Positions 1 to 7,545 of a DNA stretch of 20,944 nt are shown here, piece after piece. This DNA is from JAWVZU01 sp033722075 (lineage in GTDB: Bacteria > Pseudomonadota > Gammaproteobacteria > Xanthomonadales > SZUA-38): positions 1-20,944 of the forward strand of contig JAWVZU010000032.1 in the NCBI GenBank assembly GCA_033722075.1, given 5' to 3'. Numbering within the stretch: position 1 is the stretch's first letter; every line of letters starts with the position of its first letter. The translations under genes were made by a program, and so were the position numbers. The notes beneath the pieces are model-generated. The model was not told the origin of the DNA, ran no database searches, and worked only from the letters and a program-made list of their open reading frames with translations.

Positions 1-1
1 C

Positions 2-178
2 GGTGAACGATTCAGCGCGGCGGACATCCAGATGAGCTTTCCCCTGGAAGCCAGCCTGGATCGGGCGCCGGGCAACGAGAATCGCCCGCACCTGCGGTCG
101 TTCGTCCAGAAGGCGCAGGCCCGCGAGGCCTATCAGCGGGCTCTCGAACGGGGCGGTCCCTACGACTACGCGCTGTAG
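2..178 (+). CDS. Glutathione S-transferase, C-terminal fragment (5' end outside window)
   Basis: An open frame runs in from the left edge and stops with TAG at 176-178, giving 58 residues. They read GERFSAADIQMSFPLEAS near the start and end in ALERGGPYDYAL. The 'F-(S/T)-A-A-D-I-x-M-S-F-P-L-E' helix and the 'A-Y-Q-R-A-L-E-R-G-G-P-Y' tail are typical of the all-helical C-terminal domain of bacterial glutathione S-transferases. These enzymes conjugate glutathione to electrophiles in the cytoplasm. The glutathione-binding thioredoxin-fold half lies outside the window, so the subclass and catalytic residue cannot be judged. It is convergent with the aldolase-like gene that follows. Confidence 0.72.
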   Translation, partial: GERFSAADIQMSFPLEASLDRAPGNENRPHLRSFVQKAQAREAYQRALERGGPYDYAL

Positions 179-243
179 TGTTCTGACGGATCGTTGAACC
201 CGTAGTGGGCGAAGCGGTCCCATGATCGCGAAAACTGGACGAA

Positions 244-269
244 TCGCGGCGAAGGCGCCGTCTCCTACA
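244..269 (-). repeat. REP-like palindrome with GTAG head
   Basis: Read on the minus strand, this begins GTAGGAG and is followed by a perfect 5-bp stem: CGGCG at 247-251 and CGCCG at 256-260, with a 4-nt loop. A GTAG head followed by a GC-rich hairpin is the layout of bacterial REP elements, which are common in Xanthomonadales and pseudomonads. It lies in the gap between two convergent genes, 6 nt past the stop of the aldolase-like gene. It may help end or stabilise transcripts from either side. Only one copy is in the window, so the family assignment rests on form alone. Confidence 0.6.
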
Positions 270-274
270 AACGG

Positions 275-1027
275 CTAATCCCGAAAACCGGGGTCGATCC
301 GATCGAGCTTGCGCAGCAGGCCGGGCCAGGCGAGTTCGCCGCCGAGGTTCTGCGTTACCTGGTCGGCCTGGGCCTGGATGCCATCCTGGATGGGCTTGGG
401 AACGGGAATGAGCGAGGCGTTCCCGCTCATCGCCCGGACCTGGATCCGGCAGGCCGATTCCAGGACATACATGAATAGAAAGGCGTCCGCGATCTTGGGC
501 GCGCAGGTCAGCAGCCCGTGATTGCGCAGGATCAGGAAATTCGCATCGCCCAGGTCGGCCACCAGTCGCGGCTTTTCGTCCTCGTTCAGGGCGACCCCCT
601 CGTAGTCGTGGTAGGCAAGGCTCGCCAGCGCAAAAAGCGATTGCTGGGAGATCGGCAGGAGCCCGTCGCGCTGGGCTGACACCGCAACGCCATCCAGCGT
701 ATGCACGTGCAGCACGCAATGGGCGTCTTCGCGAGCGGCATGCACGGCACTGTGGATATTGAAACCGGCCGGATTGACCGGGTGCGGGGATGCCATGACC
801 TTGCTACCGGCGAGGTCGATCTTGACCAGGCTGGAGGCGGTGATCTCCTCGAAGAGCATGCCGTAGGGATTGATCAGGAAGTGATCCTCCGACCCGGGGA
901 CGCGGGCCGAGATGTGAGTGAACACCAGGTCGTCCCAACCGTACAGCGCCACCAGCCGATAGCATGCGGCGAGATCGACTCGCAGTGACCACTCTTGCGG
1001 ACTGACCTGATCACGAACCTGCGTCAT
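275..1027 (-). CDS. Class II aldolase/adducin family protein
   Basis: The product is 250 residues, about normal for the family. The expected zinc ligands are visible: H107 and H109 in 'VLHVHT' and H170 in 'LRNHGLL'. The phosphate/substrate-loop region 'FLINPYGMLFEE' is at about 50-61. Family members split or epimerise small sugar phosphates (fuculose or ribulose phosphate type), and many adducin-like members have unknown substrates. Nothing here fixes the substrate. The ATG at 1027 has a strong Shine-Dalgarno (GAGGGG) upstream. It lies 37 nt after the HD-GYP gene stop on the same strand, so it is probably the last gene of the stress-protein/HD-GYP operon. The functional link is not obvious. 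Confidence 0.85.
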   Translation of the reverse strand: MTQVRDQVSPQEWSLRVDLAACYRLVALYGWDDLVFTHISARVPGSEDHFLINPYGMLFEEITASSLVKIDLAGSKVMASPHPVNPAGFNIHSAVHAAREDAHCVLHVHTLDGVAVSAQRDGLLPISQQSLFALASLAYHDYEGVALNEDEKPRLVADLGDANFLILRNHGLLTCAPKIADAFLFMYVLESACRIQVRAMSGNASLIPVPKPIQDGIQAQADQVTQNLGGELAWPGLLRKLDRIDPGFRD

Positions 1028-1064
1028 GACTTTCCCCTCGGCTTGATGCCAATGTGTTGGCCCG

Positions 1065-2144
1065 CTAGCGCCCGAACATGCCCTTCAGCCAGCCTTTCTT
1101 GGCCGACGTTTCCGCGGCCATGATCTCGCTCGGATCGAGATCGAAGGCACCGTCGGGAAGGGCCCGCTTGATGGTCAGCGGTGCCTCTGCGGTCTTGTTG
1201 TGCTTGAGCAGATCGATGGTCTCGTAACTGGACATCTTGTGCTTGCCGCTGTTGAGTACGAGCCGAATGACCGGTTGGGTCCGGTTCTGTCGATTCTGCG
1301 CTTCGACCAGGGCGACTTCGCCGCTGTTCAGCTCGACAAAGTTGGCGCAGGGATAGATGCCGAAGCCCTGGATGAAGGCTTCGACCACTTCGCCCTGGAA
1401 GAGCACGTCCCGCTGTTTGTACAGCTCGTCCATGGCGTCGGTAGCGCTGATGACCTTTTCCGTGTGTGGTTTCCGGGTGGTCATGGCATCGTACCAGTCC
1501 GCCAGCGCCACGATCCTGGCCAGCATCGGTATTTCGTTTTCCGCCTTGCCTTTCGGGTAACCGCTGCCATCGAGCCGCTCCTGGTGATTCGCCACGATTT
1601 CCACGATCTCCTGGCTTACGCCGGCATCCTCGAGCATCTGCACCCCGATCGGAATGAACTGGCGGATCTTCTCCAGTTCCTCGTCGGTGAGGGGCCCTTC
1701 CTTTTCGAGTAGCTTGCGCGGCAGCTTGGTCTTGCCGACCTGGCAAAGGAGCGATCCCATGGCGAGCTGCTCCAGCTGCGCTTCCACCATGCCCATGGTG
1801 CGCCCCAGGACCACGGAGATGACGGCGCAACGCACCGCGTGACCTGACAGATACTGATGCTGGCTTGCCAGCTTGCGTTGCCAGACCATGGCGTCCGGAT
1901 GGCGGATGATGCTCTTGATCATGTCGGCGACGGGCTTTTCGACCAGGTCCACCTGCAGCGACTGGCCCATGCGCACCGTGTTGATCATTTCCGCGGCTGC
2001 CTTGCTGAGTTCCTCGTAGATCGGCGCAGCGCGCTTCAGTTCGCGGTCGAACTTCGCCGGCTCCGGATAGTAATCCGGAGCGACCTTGATCCGGCGTGAA
2101 ACGCGCGGACCGGGGCTCTCCGATTGATTCCTTTCGTCACTCAT
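1065..2144 (-). CDS. HD-GYP domain protein with degenerate metal site
   Basis: This 359-residue protein has an HD-GYP domain at about 95-260. The GYP loop is intact ('LDGSGYPKG', 191-199), as is the late Asp in 'ALADWYDA' (D216). The metal ligands are largely gone. The HD pair is replaced by C134-Q135 in 'LLCQVGKTKLP', the middle His is lost in 'IRQFIPIG', and the first His of the usual HHE is N186. Active HD-GYP enzymes hydrolyse cyclic-di-GMP, so this one is probably a binding or protein-interaction module (inference). The ATG at 2144 is chosen over an upstream ATG at 2201. It has GGAAGA at good spacing and follows the stress-protein stop by 16 nt, whereas the longer form would overlap that gene. 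The C-terminal ~100 residues are an uncharacterised extension. Confidence 0.85.
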   Translation of the reverse strand: MSDERNQSESPGPRVSRRIKVAPDYYPEPAKFDRELKRAAPIYEELSKAAAEMINTVRMGQSLQVDLVEKPVADMIKSIIRHPDAMVWQRKLASQHQYLSGHAVRCAVISVVLGRTMGMVEAQLEQLAMGSLLCQVGKTKLPRKLLEKEGPLTDEELEKIRQFIPIGVQMLEDAGVSQEIVEIVANHQERLDGSGYPKGKAENEIPMLARIVALADWYDAMTTRKPHTEKVISATDAMDELYKQRDVLFQGEVVEAFIQGFGIYPCANFVELNSGEVALVEAQNRQNRTQPVIRLVLNSGKHKMSSYETIDLLKHNKTAEAPLTIKRALPDGAFDLDPSEIMAAETSAKKGWLKGMFGR

Positions 2145-2160
2145 TGCGGGTCTTCCGAGA

Positions 2161-2997
2161 TCATTGTTCTGGCACCGCGAGCACCGGGCACGTCGCGCCA
2201 CGCACGACCTGTTCCGTTACGCTGCCCCGCAGCGCGTCCAGAATACCGTGCCGGCCGGCCGTGGTCATCACAATCAGATCGGCTTTGGTGCGATCTACGG
2301 CGTCCCGGATGGCTTGCACGGGTTCGCCCTCGGAGCTCATTCGGGACAGGTTTGCGTCTCCCCCGGCCGAGAGATCGGTCGTCGGCATCCGGTCCTCCGG
2401 GCCGGCATGGAAAACCACGATCTCGCAGGGCCCTTCAGTGGTGAGTTTTGCAGCGCCGATCGCCCGATCGACGGCCAGCTGGGGGGCGGGCGCGCGATCG
2501 ATCGGCACCAGAATGCGCCGCAGCACCACCGCGCCGGTCTCCGGATTCACGAAGCCCGCCGCCTGGCGGGGCACGAACAGCGTCGCGGTTCGGGCGCTGC
2601 GGGCGAGCCGCTCCGCAAACGAGGGTTCGAGCCAGCGTGGCAGGCCCTTGCGGCCCTCGGTGCCGAGGACGATCAGGTCCGCCGGGTCGGCTTCGAGAAA
2701 CGAGAGCACCGCTTTGAGCGGGCGACCGCGACCCAGCGCAACCTTGCGGACGGCGATGGAGAGTTCCTCGTACACGCGGGACTTGTCGCTGCCCGGTTCC
2801 AGAAGCTGCCAGCGCTCCAGGGTCTTGCGTACCGGCGGAAACCGGTGCCAGCCGGCATGGCGTTGGGGCTCGCCCGACGCGTTGAGAATGGTGAACTCCG
2901 CACCCGGTCCCGCCGCCAGCGCCAAGGCCAGGGCGTGCTGAAAGGCCGGGCCGCCCTGACTGGACAGGTCGGTCGGGTGCACAATCGAGCGAATCAT
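2161..2997 (-). CDS. Tandem universal stress protein (UspA family)
   Basis: The product is 278 residues with two Usp folds in tandem. The first opens 'MIRSIVHPTDLSSQG' and the second 'RRILVPIDRAPAP'. Each ends in the usual nucleotide-loop region. In the second half this is 'TAGRHGILDALRGSVTE' followed by 'CPVLAVPE'; in the first it is 'GTEGRKGLP' with PSF in place of GS. The second half therefore looks more likely to bind ATP. Usp proteins are cytoplasmic stress-survival factors. The start at 2997 is chosen because Usp domains begin right at the first strand. Upstream ATGs at 3027 and 3045 would add an unrelated tail, and none of the starts has a clear Shine-Dalgarno. It is the first gene of the minus-strand operon and divergent from the GGDEF gene. 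Confidence 0.85.
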   Translation of the reverse strand: MIRSIVHPTDLSSQGGPAFQHALALALAAGPGAEFTILNASGEPQRHAGWHRFPPVRKTLERWQLLEPGSDKSRVYEELSIAVRKVALGRGRPLKAVLSFLEADPADLIVLGTEGRKGLPRWLEPSFAERLARSARTATLFVPRQAAGFVNPETGAVVLRRILVPIDRAPAPQLAVDRAIGAAKLTTEGPCEIVVFHAGPEDRMPTTDLSAGGDANLSRMSSEGEPVQAIRDAVDRTKADLIVMTTAGRHGILDALRGSVTEQVVRGATCPVLAVPEQ

Positions 2998-3131
2998 CGT
3001 GGATGCGAACGGGTCATGTCGGCTGTTCATTCTGGCCGAAAACACTACCCGGGAGAAAGACTTGGCTCCGGGCTACGTGCTCGGTCACTGCTTGCGCTAA
3101 ACTGAAAGCCAGTCGCGCGCAAGCCGAATGC
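2998..3131. other. Divergent intergenic region (stress protein / diguanylate cyclase)
   Basis: About 130 bp lie between the two divergent starts and must hold promoters for both operons. I see TTGGCT near 3062 and TAAACT near 3098 on the plus strand, but spacing and match are poor. No convincing sigma-70, sigma-28 or sigma-54 pair stands out. The open frames that cross it are extensions of the neighbours' frames without Shine-Dalgarno support. Confidence 0.4.
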
Positions 3132-4175
3132 ATGGAAAACAAGATCCTCCAATCGATTGTCGAGATCACCCGGCATCGAGACCTGGACTCGCTGGAATAC
3201 GCGTTCGTTGCGACCCTGCACGAGCTGTTGGATGTCAACCGGATCGCCCTCTACCGGTTGATCAAGGAGGACCGCATCGATCGAGTGGACGAGATCGTCT
3301 GCCTCAACATCGATCCCGCAGCGAAAGGGCAGAAGCGGTTCACCTGGAACAAGGAGATCCGGACCGTCGAGCCCGAGGGACAGCTTGCCTTCTGTCTCGA
3401 ATCCCGCGCCCAGGTCAGCAGTGCGCTGGATTCCGCCGGGATTCGCTATGCCATTCCCATCGAGGCCTCCGGCCAGCTGTTGGGCGCCGTCGTTCTGGAC
3501 GCCGCCGAGTCGGTGGAGTCGCTGGAACTGGTCGAAGCGCTGGTCAAGATCTACGGGAACTACAAGATCATCCTGCATGAAAGCGAGCACGACAAGCTGA
3601 CCGGGCTGCTCAACCGGCGCGCCTTCGAGACCAAGCTCAATCGGCTGTTGAAGGCGCAGCGACTCGGAAACGAGTATGCCGACGCCGAGCCGGCGCTCCA
3701 CGTGGTGCCCAAGGGCGATGATCAGAGTCATCCGTGGCTGGCGGTCGTCGACGTCGATCACTTCAAACGGGTCAACGACAGCTTCGGCCATGTCTACGGC
3801 GACGAGATCCTGTTGCTGCTGTCGCAGCAGATGAAGGGCTATTTCGGAAAACGGGATCTGCTGTTTCGGGTCGGCGGCGAGGAGTTTCTGGTCATCCTTG
3901 CACCGGTCTCGGCCGAGCAGGCCCATGCGAAGCTGGATGGATTCCGCTCTACGATCGCCAATCATGCCTTTCCGCAGGTCGGTACGGTGACGGTCAGCAT
4001 CGGCTACGCGAAGATCCGGCCGGGCGACTATCCGCGGCGGATCTTCGATCTCGCGGACAAGGCGCTGTATGTTGCAAAGGCCCAGGGCAGAAACCGCATC
4101 TTCAACTATGAGAGCCTGGTAGAGGAGGGTCAGCTGTCGGACGAGGATCGAAGCGGCTCGATCGAGTTGTTTTGA
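3132..4175 (+). CDS. GAF-like sensor / GGDEF diguanylate cyclase
   Basis: This 347-residue protein makes cyclic-di-GMP from two GTP. The N-terminal ~145 residues look like a GAF fold (weak family evidence). The GGDEF domain starts at 'HDKLTGLLNRRAFE' (153-166). It has the metal Asp in 'VVDVDHFKRVND' (D207/D209) and a complete active loop 'RVGGEEF' (GGEEF 248-252), so it should be active. The product-inhibition RxxD site five residues upstream is G-K-R-D (239-242) and lacks the Arg, so feedback inhibition may be weak. It has no membrane segment. The protein ends GSIELF, identical to the end of the membrane protein at 10205-11317. The start is the Met before 'ENKILQSIVEIT'; the open frame to 3003 reads as non-coding. 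The gene lies 91 nt upstream of cheY. Confidence 0.88.
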   Translation: MENKILQSIVEITRHRDLDSLEYAFVATLHELLDVNRIALYRLIKEDRIDRVDEIVCLNIDPAAKGQKRFTWNKEIRTVEPEGQLAFCLESRAQVSSALDSAGIRYAIPIEASGQLLGAVVLDAAESVESLELVEALVKIYGNYKIILHESEHDKLTGLLNRRAFETKLNRLLKAQRLGNEYADAEPALHVVPKGDDQSHPWLAVVDVDHFKRVNDSFGHVYGDEILLLLSQQMKGYFGKRDLLFRVGGEEFLVILAPVSAEQAHAKLDGFRSTIANHAFPQVGTVTVSIGYAKIRPGDYPRRIFDLADKALYVAKAQGRNRIFNYESLVEEGQLSDEDRSGSIELF

Positions 4176-4218
4176 CCACGATCGGACGGCATAAATGATA
4201 CTCTTAGGTTCCTACGCT

Positions 4219-4258
4219 GGCGTTGGGGTACGCCGGGAAAGCCCCTGAAAAGATCAGG
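4219..4258 (+). promoter_or_regulatory. Structured leader of cheY
   Basis: Two short perfect stems lie just before cheY: GGCGT/ACGCC (4219-4223 with 4230-4234) and CCTGA/TCAGG (4244-4248 with 4254-4258). The second stem includes CAGGA, the only Shine-Dalgarno-like sequence before the ATG at 4267. The ribosome site could therefore be masked when the hairpin forms. GGGG at 4225-4228 could also pair with CCCC at 4242-4245, an alternative fold. Whether this regulates anything is an inference. It does not match a c-di-GMP riboswitch consensus. Confidence 0.35.
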
Positions 4259-4266
4259 ATAGAAAC

Positions 4267-4629
4267 ATGCCTACGATATTAGCTGTCGACGATTCTGCCT
4301 CGCTGCGGGAAATGGTGCGCTTCACCCTCAGCGAAGCCGGCTACGAAGTGTTCGAGGCCGGCGACGGCGTCGAGGCGCTGGAGGTGGCCAAGGAGAACCT
4401 GGTGGACGCGGTCATTGCCGACGTGCACATGCCGAACATGGACGGAATCGAACTGATCTCCGAACTGCGCAAGCTCTCCGGGTACAAGTTCGTGCCCATT
4501 CTCATGTTGACCACCGATTCCGACATGGGCCTGAAGCAGAGCGCTGCTGCCGCCGGAGCGACCGGTTGGCTGGTGAAGCCGTTCAGTCCGGACCGACTCC
4601 TCGAAACCGTCAAGCGAGTGCTGGGTTAG
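4267..4629 (+). CDS. cheY: CheY single-domain response regulator
   Basis: A 120-residue stand-alone receiver domain. The acidic pair D8-D9 ('LAVDDSAS'), phospho-acceptor D52 ('IADVHMPNMDG'), switch T82 ('LMLTTDSD') and K104 ('WLVKPFS') are all in place. It should be phosphorylated by CheA and carry the signal to the motor or another output. It has no DNA-binding or output domain. It heads the che operon and is 22 nt before cheA, the same arrangement as in Pseudomonas che2-type clusters. A CheY-like role is near certain from context. Whether its target is the flagellar motor cannot be read from the window, which has no flagellar genes. Confidence 0.93.
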   Translation: MPTILAVDDSASLREMVRFTLSEAGYEVFEAGDGVEALEVAKENLVDAVIADVHMPNMDGIELISELRKLSGYKFVPILMLTTDSDMGLKQSAAAAGATGWLVKPFSPDRLLETVKRVLG

Positions 4630-4651
4630 CGAACGGCTGGTTGGCTTTGTC

Positions 4652-6664
4652 ATGTCCATCGATCTCAGCAGGTTCCACGCGGTTTTCTTCTCGGAAAGCC
4701 TCGAACAGCTGGACGCCATGGAGGCGGAGCTGCTGAAGCCGGACATCGAGTCCGCGTCAGCCGAGTCGATCAACACCATTTTTCGCGCGGCCCACTCGGT
4801 CAAGGGTGGAAGCGCCACCTTCGGTTTTACCCACATTGCGGGACTGACCCACGTGCTCGAGACGATTCTCGACGAGGTCCGCAGCGGCAAACGGCCGCTG
4901 GATCGCGACCTGGTCGATCTGCTCCTCGAGTCGGTCGATTGTCTGCGAGACCTGCTCCGCGCCGGTCGCGACGGGGGCAGCCCCGACGAGACGGCGGTCA
5001 ATTCGTTGCAGTCGCGCCTCAACGCGCTTGTGTCCGGTGAACCGACCGCGCCGGCAGTCGCCACGGAAACCGACGAACAGTCCGGCGCCAGGGAATGGAT
5101 CATCCGTTTCCGCCCCCATCGCCACCTGCTCCAGCGCGGCAACGATCCCTATCGGCTGCTGCGGGAACTCGGTGACCTCGGCGACATGGTGGTGACCTCG
5201 GGGCTGGACCAGCTGCCGGCCTTCGACGCGCTCGATCCGGAAGAGTGTTTCCTCGAATGGCGCATCGAGCTGCGCACGGAACGCCCCCAGGCGGACATCC
5301 AGGAGATCTTCGAGTGGGTCGAACACGACTGCGACCTGGAGATCGAAGCGGTGGAGGCCTCGCCGGAAGCGCCAGCCGCTCAGCCGGAACCGCAAGCGGC
5401 ACCCGCACCGGCCAGTGCGCCGCAGGCGCCCCAGGTCACCGATGCAGGCGTCGGCGCGCATGGGTCCATCCGGGTGGACGTCGACAAGATCGATCAGCTG
5501 GTCAACCTGGTCGGGGAGCTGATCATCACCGAGTCCCGTCTGGTCAGCCTTCTGGGAACCGACGCGGCGGGGGAGATGACCGCGGTCGGGCAGGCCCTGG
5601 AGAATCTCTCGCGCAACATCCGGGATCTGCAGGAGAGTGCCCTGCAGATGCGCATGGTCCCGGTGAGCTTTGCCTTCCATCGCCTGCCCCGCCTGGTCCG
5701 TGACGTGGCTCGCGAGCTGGGCAAGGAAGTCGTCATCGAAATCCGCGGCGAACAGACCGAGGTGGACAAGGGCATGCTGGAGAACATCTCCGATCCGCTG
5801 ATTCACCTGGTCAGGAATGCGGTGGACCACGGAATCGAGATGCCCGAGGTGCGCAAGCAGGCCGGCAAGCCGGGTCGGGCCACCATCGACGTCCGGGCGT
5901 TTCACCAGGGCGGCAATGTCGTGATCGAGGTAACCGACGACGGCAAGGGCCTGGATCCGGATCTGATCCGAAAGAAGGCGGAAGAGAAAGGTCTGCTGCG
6001 CGAGGAAGGTGAGCTGTCCGATGCGGATGCACTGAATCTCATCTTCAGCCCGGGCTTTTCGACGGCGGAACAGGTGAGCGACATTTCGGGCCGTGGTGTG
6101 GGCCTGGACGTGGTGCGCCAGAACATCCAGAAACTGGGTGGTCGGGTCCATCTCGAATCCAAGGTCGGCAAGGGGACCCGCTTCACCATTGCCGTGCCAC
6201 TTACGCTTTCCATCATCGAAGGGCAGTTGGTCCGGATCGGTCAAAGTGCCTTTGTGGTTCCGGTTCTTTCGATCGTCGAGAGTGTCCGGTTCGATCCGGG
6301 GCAGTTTCGGACCGTGGCCGGCGAGGACCGCCTCTACCGCTTTCGGGACGGGGTGATTCCGCTCCTGGAACTCGGCAAGAGCTGGGACCTGGAGCATGGC
6401 GAGAAAACGGACGAGCAGATGGTGGTGATCGTCGAATGGGGGCGCGACATGTACGGTCTGCTGGTGGACCGGCTGCTGGATCAGCAGCAGATCGTGCTGA
6501 AGAGCCTGGAGGAGAATTTCCGGCGGGTTTCCGGGCTGGCCGGCGCCACGATTCTGGGCGACGGCGCCGTGGCCCTGATCCTCGATATCGGCAGCCTGGG
6601 CGTCCTGATCGGCGATCGCCGGCGCCACCAACGGCGCCGCAGGGAACGGGAGGATGAGGCATGA
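4652..6664 (+). CDS. cheA: Chemotaxis histidine kinase CheA
   Basis: A 670-residue cytoplasmic kinase with the CheA domain order. The Hpt (P1) has phospho-acceptor H48 in 'RAAHSVKGGSATFG'. A P2-position domain at about 149-237 starts 'WIIRFRPHRHLL' and is the type found in alternative CheAs, not the E. coli P2. A Pro/Ala/Glu/Gln linker covers about 238-270. The P3 dimerisation domain starts at about 271 ('IRVDVDKIDQLVNLVGE'). The P4 ATPase has the N-box 'HLVRNAVDHG', G1 'VTDDGKGLD', F-box 'FSPGFST' and G2 'GRGVGLDVV'. A CheW-like P5 occupies about 515-650. All catalytic boxes are intact. It phosphorylates CheY and CheB. The stop overlaps the cheW start (ATGA, 6661-6664), so translation is probably coupled. 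No clear Shine-Dalgarno is seen at its own start. Confidence 0.96.
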   Translation: MSIDLSRFHAVFFSESLEQLDAMEAELLKPDIESASAESINTIFRAAHSVKGGSATFGFTHIAGLTHVLETILDEVRSGKRPLDRDLVDLLLESVDCLRDLLRAGRDGGSPDETAVNSLQSRLNALVSGEPTAPAVATETDEQSGAREWIIRFRPHRHLLQRGNDPYRLLRELGDLGDMVVTSGLDQLPAFDALDPEECFLEWRIELRTERPQADIQEIFEWVEHDCDLEIEAVEASPEAPAAQPEPQAAPAPASAPQAPQVTDAGVGAHGSIRVDVDKIDQLVNLVGELIITESRLVSLLGTDAAGEMTAVGQALENLSRNIRDLQESALQMRMVPVSFAFHRLPRLVRDVARELGKEVVIEIRGEQTEVDKGMLENISDPLIHLVRNAVDHGIEMPEVRKQAGKPGRATIDVRAFHQGGNVVIEVTDDGKGLDPDLIRKKAEEKGLLREEGELSDADALNLIFSPGFSTAEQVSDISGRGVGLDVVRQNIQKLGGRVHLESKVGKGTRFTIAVPLTLSIIEGQLVRIGQSAFVVPVLSIVESVRFDPGQFRTVAGEDRLYRFRDGVIPLLELGKSWDLEHGEKTDEQMVVIVEWGRDMYGLLVDRLLDQQQIVLKSLEENFRRVSGLAGATILGDGAVALILDIGSLGVLIGDRRRHQRRRREREDEA

Positions 6665-7206
6665 GTCGCGACGAGTTTGCCGTGGAGGAACGGTCGAAGG
6701 AGGTCGTGGATGATGCGCTCCAGCACCTGACCTTCGTGCTGGGCAAGGAAACCTATGCGGTCGACATCCTTTGCGTGGAGGAAATCAAGAGCGGCGAGAC
6801 GGTGACCCCCATTCCCCGTACGCCGGACTACATCAAGGGCGTGATCAACCTGCGCGGCGCCATCGTGCCGGTCGTCGATCTGCGCGAGCGTTTCAATATC
6901 GTTCCGTCCTCGCAGCGCCCGGTCGACGTGGTCATCATTCTCAACATCGAGGGCAAGGACGGGCGGCGGACCGTCGGCGCCATCGTCGACGACGTCGCGG
7001 ATGTGGTCGGCTTTTCGGAGGATTCCATCAAGCCTTCCCCGGACCTGGGGAGCAAGATCAGCACCCAGTTCATCCATGGGATCGTCACCGTGGATGATCA
7101 GGTGATCATCGCCCTGAACCACAATCGCCTGTTCAGTCTGGAAGAGCTTTCGCGCCTTGATGATGTCGAGGCCATGGCCGAAGAAGATGGCGACTCGGAA
7201 GACTAA
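6661..7206 (+). CDS. cheW: Chemotaxis coupling protein CheW
   Basis: The product is 181 residues and links CheA to the chemoreceptor in the signalling array. The CheW SH3-like fold is clear: 'LTFVLGKETYAVDILCVEEI', then 'TPDYIKGVINLRGAIVPVVDLRERF', then 'VGAIVDDVADVV' and 'FIHGIVTVDDQVIIALNHNRLFS'. The conserved Asn-Leu-Arg-Gly stretch is intact. It has a short polar head of about 18 residues and an acidic tail ('MAEEDGDSED'). The start overlaps the cheA stop by 4 nt. The 3' end overlaps the STAS gene by 20 nt in another frame. Confidence 0.95.
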   Translation: MSRDEFAVEERSKEVVDDALQHLTFVLGKETYAVDILCVEEIKSGETVTPIPRTPDYIKGVINLRGAIVPVVDLRERFNIVPSSQRPVDVVIILNIEGKDGRRTVGAIVDDVADVVGFSEDSIKPSPDLGSKISTQFIHGIVTVDDQVIIALNHNRLFSLEELSRLDDVEAMAEEDGDSED

Positions 7207-7543
7207 GAAGAAAGCCGCCAAGAAGGCGAAGAAGAAGTCCGCCGCGCGGCGGGCGAAGCCGCAGCCCTTCGAACTGAGCGCAGAGCCCGGTATCCGGGAT
7301 GTCGCCGAACTCTACCAGGCGCTCGCCAAGCGCATTGAGGAGGCGGAGCCGGTGGTCATCGATGCGTCCGGTGTCACGCGCATCGATACGGCGGTAATGC
7401 AGACTCTGGTGGCGTTCGTGCGCGCTCGCGAAGCTGCCGAACGGACGGTGGAATGGAAAGCGCCCTCGGAGACGTTTCTGCAGGTGGCGGAACAGCTGGA
7501 TCTGACCCGTCACCTGGCCTGTGAGTCGGGCACCGGAGGGTAG
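7187..7543 (+). CDS. STAS-domain protein with lysine-rich N-terminal tail
   Basis: This 118-residue protein pairs a strongly basic tail with a STAS domain. Residues 3-24 hold 12 Lys/Arg among Ala, Ser and Thr ('KTKKKAAKKAKKKSAARR'). The STAS core at about 26-115 has the usual strand and loop 'VVIDASGVTRIDTAVMQTL', with T68 where anti-sigma antagonists carry the phosphorylatable Ser/Thr. STAS proteins act as phosphorylation-controlled partners or lipid/nucleotide-binding modules, and copies occur in other che operons with unknown roles. The ATG at 7187 is preferred over in-frame ATGs at 7157-7163, which lie deep in cheW. Even so it overlaps cheW by 20 nt. A basic tail could bind nucleic acid or anionic membrane; this is inference. 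Confidence 0.78.
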   Translation: MATRKTKKKAAKKAKKKSAARRAKPQPFELSAEPGIRDVAELYQALAKRIEEAEPVVIDASGVTRIDTAVMQTLVAFVRAREAAERTVEWKAPSETFLQVAEQLDLTRHLACESGTGG

Positions 7544-7545
7544 GC

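Noticed and set aside
12..719. Minus-strand frame at the left edge (235 codons)
   Set aside because: It overlaps the aldolase-like gene in another frame of the same strand and has an Arg/Pro/Gly-rich composition without domains.
3003..3131. Upstream extension of the GGDEF frame
   Set aside because: The 43 residues resemble no domain and would overlap the divergent stress-gene start region. The Met at 3132 directly precedes the helical start of the sensor domain.
4219..4236. Possible sigma-54 site (TGG...GC) before cheY
   Set aside because: The GG-to-GC spacing is 11, not the required 10, and the core sequence fits poorly.
4757..6631. Long open frame antisense to cheA (624 codons)
   Set aside because: It lies wholly over a gene with every CheA catalytic box. 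The antisense product is rich in H, D, Q and L without any family motif, the usual shadow of GC-rich codon use.
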